This document shows positions 56,883-64,000 of a DNA stretch of 64,000 bases, piece by piece (within the stretch, counting starts at the first letter, position 1; every line of letters begins with the position of its first letter). The notes beneath the pieces were generated by a model. That model had not been told where the DNA came from. It did no database searches and was given only the letters and a program-made list of their open reading frames with translations. The DNA is taken from the NCBI GenBank assembly GCA_002633005.1, contig NMRA01000300.1, forward strand, positions 296,823-360,822, given 5' to 3'. The translations under genes and the position numbers were made by a program. The stretch comes from Phoronis australis. Its lineage: Eukaryota; Phoronida; Phoronidae.

Positions 56883-59800
56883 ATTGGCTGTGACATCAGA
56901 GAATCCCGTTTCTGGTTGAAGCAGTTCAAACGAATGATTGACGATGGTCACCCATTTGCTGTACTTCAAGTCGATGAGAACATTCCCAAAAATGAGGCTA
57001 TGTTGTACCAGTTTGCGTCAGCTATGGCCTTCCTGCATCGTAATGGGATGAACTGTGTCATTGTCTATGGATTGAACGTGAATGACGATCGAGACAGGGG
57101 AGATAACTCTTGGGTACGTTGCATTAATTGCGCTTGTCCTTAGTTGTCCAAATTTGTCCAGTGTTCAAACCAATCAGGGGCACATCCAGGCGAGGCTCCA
57201 AGGGGTCTGGATAACCTACTGCTCAAGCGCTTGTGTTGGTGCAGTAGAGCCATGAAGTGCCCCCTTGTGTTAGTGCAGTAGAGTGATGTGAAGTGCCCCC
57301 TTGTGTTTGTGCAAGAGAGTCTTGTGAAGTACCACCTTGTGTTAGTGCAGTAGAGTTATGTGAAGTGCCCCCTTGTGTTAATGCAATAGAGTCATGTTAT
57401 TGCCCCCTTGTGTTAGTGCAACAGAGCCATGTGCAGTGCCCCCTTATGTCTGTCCACTGCCAGGCCTCTTGCCTTTATTCTTAACTTCCACTTGGTAAAT
57501 AATCATTAATTATGCATCTCGTAGAATTTAGACGTCAGTACTAAACAATTGCTGGTGAAGAGCAAAGCTGTGAAAAACTGGTGGTAATTAAAACTTTACC
57601 ACGGTCAGAGAACCCTAAGCTGGTAGCATACCCATTTCCATGGGGGTCACGCCCTTATTACTTCTCTCAAAGATTGCCACGCATGGCAAGGACTCTCATC
57701 ATGCACAAAGAAATTTACTATGGACAATCTTCAGTGATCTGTGGTGCACTGAAGATGTTCCTTTGTTTGTGTAGTTGAACTTCCGTGGTATGGATTCTTA
57801 AACCTTCCTTGAATAGATTTTTCTTTTTACCAGATATATTGGACTATCCTGATATTTGTAGCTATACTTAAGCAACAAAAACACGATTTAATCACATGAA
57901 GTAACCTTTTTGGCACCGTGTTGTGTGACTAAGAGAAAACAGCTAGCAAAGAATCAAAATGCCAATAGTTTTGAACATTACCTTGTACATATGATAGAAA
58001 TATATGTCTGATGCTGGCATCAACACCAGTGTGAGCGGGTGTTGTTTGAAATTCTCGCGGTGATGTAGACAAAATTCAGGTAATAAGCATAACTGTCTGT
58101 TACATTTATCACCGTGGTCAAAGTGATGCTTTTAACATGTAGGAACTAAACTTTCATGGCTGTGGTGTATGGTAAGTGTTCTTGCATAGTGCTCTTGTGG
58201 TGTATGGTAAGTGTTCTTGCATAGTGCTCTTGTGGTGCGTGGTAAGTGTTTCTGCTCTCATGTTAAGGGTTCTATTACTGCCAATCTAGCAATAATTAAA
58301 GATGCTATATGAATATCACATCAAATTTTGTTTTGTATATTAAATGCCTAAGATGAAATCTCAAAAATGCTACTTTTCTTTACATTATCGTTCTGTTTTC
58401 ATTTATAACAACTTTTGATTTTTTCATGATAATCATGGAAGTCCAAGTTTTTATAGTCTTTCATACAAAAGTGTTTTGGGTAACATTTCATAAAGCAGAG
58501 CGCTCATCTGAGACTTTCACGTGAATCTGTGGACCCATTTCTGAGATGTGATGTTCTGAAGTTGTCGAAATTTGTACATTTTAGTTATCAGTCCAGACAT
58601 CAACATTATATTGATCAGTTTGGAAATCAATATTTACAACTACCTTTGTAGGAGAAGAGACAGGAACTGAATGAGAACCTGATCAAATTGGTGTCTGCCA
58701 TGGAGTCCCAACAGACTCCTGTTAGAGTCTTGTATGGAGGCAGCACTGTCCTACAGACAGATACACAGGATGTGTGAGTCACTTAGATACCATGTGGGGA
58801 TCATTGTAATGCATGGGCAGTGCAGCACTGAAATAAGTGGCGGCCTATAGCCCCATCCCCTCCCCATCCCCTCCCCATCCCCTCCCCAGCCCCTCCCTAG
58901 CCTCTCGACAGCCCCTCCCCAGCCCTCCCCAGTCCCTTATGATGCGCCGCCCATGCATTGTCGTTGTGACTATATTGTATGGAAAAGGCACGTCTTTGGA
59001 TAGGTTTGAAAATCGAACGGAAGGAGGTTGCTTTTCCAAATTGTGCTGTTTGTGCTGCACCAAGCAGGCTTAGGTCACAGTGATGAGTCATCTGTACTTG
59101 TCACCTGACTGACTAGAACTCATGTGGATCCGTCACTATAGAGTTCCCTCATTCCTTTCAATCTGCCAGTTTCTCCATGTAAGCTGAAAATGATAACATA
59201 TCGCTGCATTTCCCATGCCATACACCTGATCTCGCACGTTTTCAAAAATATACGTTAATACCTGTCGAAAAACGTAATCATAAACAATTTCTTAGTTTCC
59301 TTTTTACGTAAATTCAGAACCATGTGGTGACTGATCACATTCTTTCTGTGCTAAGTGCTCCAGATTGTTCTATTTTCTGTGAAGAATCGACTTTTAGTTA
59401 AATTCTTGCGCATGATTGCTCTAGTGAACTCTTGTTAAACTTCATTTTGGCCTGCTCGACTTAATGTTCCAATATTAAATTCTTCCATCCATAGTACCTC
59501 AATAACTCGTGTCAATCGAGATCTCATCGACTGGTGCCTTTCTTCATCTTTTGTTCCCGTGGTTACCTCACAAGGAGAGACACCTACTGGTAAATTAACA
59601 CTGCTGGACCCAGTGTATACATGTGAAGAAATGGCCAAAGTATTCACACCTCTCAAAGTGATGTTTCTCAACACAGAGGGTGGCATGAAGGATAAGAAAG
59701 GAAAGGTACACTTACTGTATTCTGATACATTCAGTAAACACACAAATCTGTTTACTGTAAGAAATAGTCACGTCTCCTAACTCTAACTGTAACATGTGTT

Positions 59801-60953
59801 CCAAATGGCATTTTGTCCCTTTGGAGCAGAATTTCATGAAGAGTGTATCTAGAGGTTTCAAATGGATACATGGACTCAAATTTAGGCACCCTACCTAGGA
59901 CTACCTGTTCAGCAGTTGGACTCCATGTATTGCATTCACAAGGCAACATAAAGTTAGCGCTGGTGTCGCTTTTAACCTGCTAACAACTGCTTTGGAAGAT
60001 GACACTGATGTGTCCAGAGTAAAATATTAAACTTATGATGTATGATACCATGAATTTTAGATTATAGATTTATATCTCCATTGTAACCTACCACACTGTG
60101 ACAGCAATTTGACTTGGGGTCATTAAAACACCTCCTTGCATCACTGGTGTGGTGACAACATGACAAATTGGGAAAATACCTTTGGACAGCCTCTTTATGA
60201 AGTCCTGAACCAACCCGTGTTTTGGAATAGTGTCTTTTCTGGTGATAGTGGTAAAAAACAATAAACCTTTTTTGTTTAAGTCAAATATATGGCTATAAAG
60301 ATTCCTTTGCGGCACTTCCTTTGATATGGTCGCATGGAATTCTTCAACTGTCAACAGCGTGTCTCTATAAGCTATATTGTTATTTCAGGTTGTGCCCAAC
60401 ATCAATCTCCCACTTGATCTTCATGAGGACTCCCCTTGGCCGTGGGGCGGCCAGGAATCATGGGATAGGATACGGCGTATTTACGACCTTCTTAAAGTCT
60501 TACCCAGCCAGAGTTCAGCTGTTGCCATGGCAGCTGACTCTGTATTAACAGAACTGTTTACACATACAGGTTAGTGAGAGAATGTGAAGGTCAATTGGCG
60601 ACAGAGAGATTTAAACAGTCACACTCTGTCAACTTGCTATATAGTCACACTCTGTCAAGTTGTAACCACACTCTGTCAAGTTGCTATATAGCGAAACTCT
60701 ATTTACAGACCACATTATGAAAGTGAGTAAGTGATCTCATTTTGTTCCTTACTCAGATGTCTGCTGTGGAAAAACTGAAGGTTTGTTTGCGGTCGTACTT
60801 GATGCATAAAATGGCTCTCTGTGTCAAGCTCACTGTAAACACTTGCAGCCTCAGAAAGGAAGGAGCTGAGATCAGCTTTATAACACTGAACTGGTCTAAA
60901 TCAAAAGGTTTTCTTAGTTAATTAAGGCATTTTTGTAGCACACTCACAAAACC

Positions 60954-61012
<59 letters not shown>

Positions 61013-63678
61013 GATAATCTGTTTTGTACCTTGTGTTGTGGGGTTACAGGTAATCGGCTTAAATTATGTTACAAACCTATTCAAGCTTGTACTGCAATGG
61101 TTACCATAGGTTACCAGGAGGCAATGTTTTCAAGCTTAGAATTTTCAAAAAGTTGGTTAAGTGGTGAGAGAGGGTCTAATCTCACACTGGAAACTCAACC
61201 ATCATTATTTTGTTCATCCTTAAAAAGATTGTTATTGGAGCATTGTGAAGTTTGAACGAGTAAAAAAGTGTGTTGTGTTTGCCAGGTTCAGGGACATTCT
61301 TCAAGATCAGCGAGCCCGTCCATAGTTACTCATCCTTCCAACAGGTGGATCTGCACCGTCTCACCAATCTCATCAGTAGCTCTTTTGACAAGACTCTCAT
61401 ACCAGATTTCTTCAAGAATACTTCAGACAAACTCTGTAAACTCTACTTATCTGAAAAGTAAGTATCATTCATTTTTTGCAATATGTCCTAGATATCATGT
61501 TTGTGATGTATCTGCATTGACATCGTCGTTAAACATTACTTGTTACTGCGATGGATTTGTGATTTTTATTTTAACATGAGTGACTACAGGTAAGAATTGA
61601 AGTGTAAAACTTGGCAGTTTTACATTACAATAGGGTTTTGTCAAATGTATGAAAATGTTAGTCTTGTAGTCGTACTAAAATCAGTGATGTCTGTTTCAGT
61701 TACACGTCCGCTGCTATCGTCACCCAAGAGAGGGGTATGGAGTTCCCTTACTTGGACAAGTTTGTTGTCAGTAGGCAGGCCCAAGGTCAAGGTTGCAGTG
61801 AGTTGATCTGGAGCCACATTCGCGCCGACTTCCCATCTCTGTTTTGGCGGTCAAAACGCACCAATAAGATCAACCAGTGGTACTTTAAGAAGTGCGACGG
61901 CAGCTGTAACCATGGCGACTGGATAGTGTTCTGGTTTGTGTTTTTATTTACTATGTGATTGGGCTCAGACCAGGGCTGGGTTCCGCAGATGCAGAAATTT
62001 GCAAAGGAAGCTAGTGTGATAATGTGCTTTGCTTGTAATGCATGGTGACATCTCGCTAAGTCTTGTCTGCTCATGTGTACAGAATGCACACCAGGGCTGC
62101 ATGTATTCCATTGACACATGGAAGAAGCTGCGACATATGGCCGTGCACTACAAACACAGCATGTGATCACACTAGGAGGTCCAGTGAACCCAGTCTAGTA
62201 TAGCATCAAGTTCTATTCATATTTCATGTACTAATTAAAAGCTCCCCTTCTTAAAAGGTACTGTAACATATTGCGTCATGAGAAAATTATAATTACAGAA
62301 TGGCTTAGTCACCTTTAATTAACTTCTTTGTTAGGGTTCCACTCTCACAAGGTTTCACTAGTTTTACTGACCACACTGCTGTTCACAGACAGGTTCAGTA
62401 GAGCGTGTGGCTGTAAAGTGAGAGTGAGTGAGTGCCTAATATGAAAGCGTGCTATTGAGTGACAGCATGCGCTCACCTCAGAAAACAATGAAACACCTTT
62501 ATAATCATCATAAAGCAAGCTTACACCATACAAGCAGTATTGATGATGGCATTCTCCAGTGCGAGCAAGACCCAATTAAGTATAATTACTGGGACGTTTA
62601 CTGTTTCAGTAGGAAGCATCTCTGCTTGTATATACTGAAGAATTTTCAATACGCATAAACCAATAACTTTTGTTAAAAAATAAACATTACAGTGGTATTC
62701 AGCTGGAAAAAACATCATAGTATGGTTTTTGAATTTAAATATCGACAGGTTAAAAAGTACAAACATTGGTTACAGATTGAAGATAACGACCGTGCATATT
62801 GATACACTTGGAGGATTTACAAGATTAGTGCTAATCATAATAACGATATCGCGTGGTTTATTCTTTTAGTGTACAACTAAACTACATTTAAATAGAACCA
62901 AAACAAGGTGACCAAATTAGATGTTATTAGCTTTCAAGACAGCACTTCTTGCCCAGTCGCGTGGAACTACTTTATTCAAGGCATAGCATGCTAACCCGAA
63001 AACTGCAATACTCGGTAATCACCTGACGATAAACACGTGTCATGAAGACTTACAATGGCTAGCTCCAAAGTCAATGAGAAATCTAAGCAACAGATGAGGT
63101 GGGTCGGCGGGTGAGAGCTGACTTCTAAGTTTCACTGACAATCAAAATATTCCAAATCTGTTTTCTTTGTAAGCGAATTATTCATGGCATGGTGAGGCCA
63201 AATGTAGCATAATAGTTTTGGTCTACTGTTTTCATGCAATGGTGTGATACATTTTAGCCGTAGCCCATATTTTCAAAAAGAAAGTCGTCTGATGCCAACT
63301 GAAAAATCTGGTAATTCTTATTTTCCAGATGCCAGCTTTGAGGAACTAATTTTAAAATGTCTTGATTTAGACAAGAAACAATTTTAATTGTGTTCCATGG
63401 GTAGAAAATGAAAAAAAAAATGTTAACAAAAAAGTACTTTTTAATTACATATTTTTGTTTGTAGGAGAGGAACTAATGGACAATAGAACTGATATCCAGG
63501 ATTACATGTACTTATGGGAAACTCATTGAAACAGAACAGAAAGGTAGATCTGTCCAATGTATTCTGTTGTAAAACTCACAAGAATACTTTATTTTTTGTA
63601 GGTACGGAATAGGTCACGACCTGGGGTCACAGGTTATTAATTTTGCTGCTGCCCTGGATGTTAGCTTCCTAGAGACAG
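56883..63678 (+). CDS. NAGS: N-acetylglutamate synthase, mitochondrial (both ends outside the assigned exons)
   Basis: NAGS makes N-acetylglutamate from acetyl-CoA and glutamate in the mitochondrial matrix; in ureotelic vertebrates this activates carbamoyl phosphate synthetase I. Exons with consistent phases are 56883-57113, 58652-58773, 59495-59705, 60389-60569, 61286-61457, 61700-61933 and 63602-63678, giving about 409 aa. The first part is the amino-acid-kinase-like domain (SRFWLKQFKRM, HPFAVLQVDENI, LTELFTHTGSGTFFK). The rest is the vertebrate-type acetyltransferase domain, with YLDKFVVSRQAQGQG, LFWRSKRTNKINQWYF and DWIVFWYGIGHDL. The last exon ends in phase 1, so the terminal exon lies beyond the window. 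The N-terminus and targeting peptide are not firmly placed. The family identity is secure. Confidence 0.93.
57240..57450 (+). repeat. Approximately 35-bp tandem repeat (CCCCCTTGTGTTAGTGCAGT)
   Basis: About six imperfect units in the NAGS intron after the exon ending 57113. The cysteine-rich open frame over it is repeat-derived. Confidence 0.85.
58160..58245 (+). repeat. Two-copy 40-bp tandem repeat
   Basis: GTGGTGTATGGTAAGTGTTC followed by TTGCATAGTGCTCTT occurs twice, then a partial copy, in a NAGS intron. Each copy contains a GGTAAGT donor-like sequence that has no exon attached. Confidence 0.7.
58850..58940 (+). repeat. C-rich tract (CCATCCCCTCC repeats)
   Basis: Repeated CCATCCCCTCCC and CAGCCCCTCCC units lie in the NAGS intron. 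The minus strand carries many spaced GGGG runs. Confidence 0.8.
60600..60690 (+). repeat. Short tandem repeat with CACACTCTGTCAA core
   Basis: Three imperfect units of about 25 bp (CACACTCTGTCAACTTGCTA) directly downstream of the NAGS exon ending 60569. Confidence 0.7.
60954..61012 (+). repeat. Pure (CAG)n microsatellite
   Basis: About nineteen uninterrupted CAG triplets lie in the NAGS intron between exons ending 60569 and starting 61286. It is not translated in the gene model. Confidence 0.95.
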
Positions 63679-64000
63679 GTTTGTATCTGGCTGTAGGTTC
63701 AGCAACGGGTCATTATGTAGTGTTTTAAAATGCAGAGCATGACCGCACAGTTTAACAGTGAAATCTGTTGAGTGTACATTTTTAGTGTTACTTGGATGAA
63801 TTGAATAACTGCATGTAATATGAGAGGCGATGGAGTTGTTTCAAAACCCTCTTCACGTTCGACCCTTGATCCACGACCTCCTCAAACCTTGATTTTCATG
63901 AACACCTCAACACTCTATCCACAACCCCCTCAATCGAAGACAGCCTCGAATATCGACGGACGATCAACTCCTTACTATACCCAAAGCATACCCTGACTTA
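63679..64000 (+). other. NAGS intron running off the right edge
   Basis: It follows the donor GTTTGT at 63679. No exon is seen in the remaining 322 bases. Confidence 0.6.

Noticed and set aside
57293-57484. Cysteine-rich 63-codon open frame
   Set aside because: It is made of about 35-bp minisatellite units inside a NAGS intron.
62092-62166. Possible final NAGS exon
   Set aside because: Joining it to the exon ending 61933 gives an immediate stop. The exon at 63602 joins in phase and matches the family.

Overview
This is a eukaryotic window from an invertebrate animal. Genes are split by GT-AG introns, spacing is wide, low-copy repeats and minisatellites are abundant, and there are LINE remnants and a nuclear tRNA gene. 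Motile cilia are implied by an outer-dynein-arm docking gene. A TIR-TPR protein and a vertebrate-like N-acetylglutamate synthase fit a marine deuterostome (cephalochordate or hemichordate type) or a lophotrochozoan. I cannot fix the species. Coding identities come from translating exons and recognising conserved families; no search was run.

Layout, left to right: (1) 464-7772 (+), the 3' half of ODAD2/ARMC4, an armadillo-repeat protein of motile cilia, running in from the left edge. (2) 11156-32991 (-), a complete six-exon CD63-type tetraspanin of 239 aa with a 16-kb first intron. It is convergent with ODAD2, and poly(A) signals for both strands lie at 8157-8183. (3) The large intron carries a foldback element with a 5-bp target duplication (23427-23762), a LINE 3' end (about 25250-25695), a 23-bp array and a 52-bp array with a 312-bp higher-order period. 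(4) 33.0-40.4 kb is repeat-rich intergenic DNA with a degenerate L1/Tx1-like LINE, two dispersed repeat families and a tRNA-Pro(UGG) gene. (5) 40451-44484 (+), STN1 of the telomeric CST complex, whose first coding exon is present twice. (6) 47030-49897 (-), a membrane-anchored TPR-TIR protein, convergent with STN1. (7) 54.1 kb to the right edge (+), NAGS, the mitochondrial N-acetylglutamate synthase, running off the right edge.

The genes are functionally unrelated: cilia, endosomal membrane, telomere, innate-type signalling and urea/arginine metabolism.

The clearest structural signal is that the single 'n' bases at 2330, 41041 and 50570 each lie exactly between two near-identical adjacent copies of 415-1540 bp. 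In each case the duplicated segment contains one exon of a gene. Exon phase shows that the ODAD2 copies cannot both be spliced in frame. The best explanation is unresolved heterozygous haplotypes placed in tandem by the assembler, so the true locus is probably shorter than shown. The most biologically interesting gene is the TPR-TIR protein, which keeps a glutamate at the position matching the SARM1 catalytic residue.
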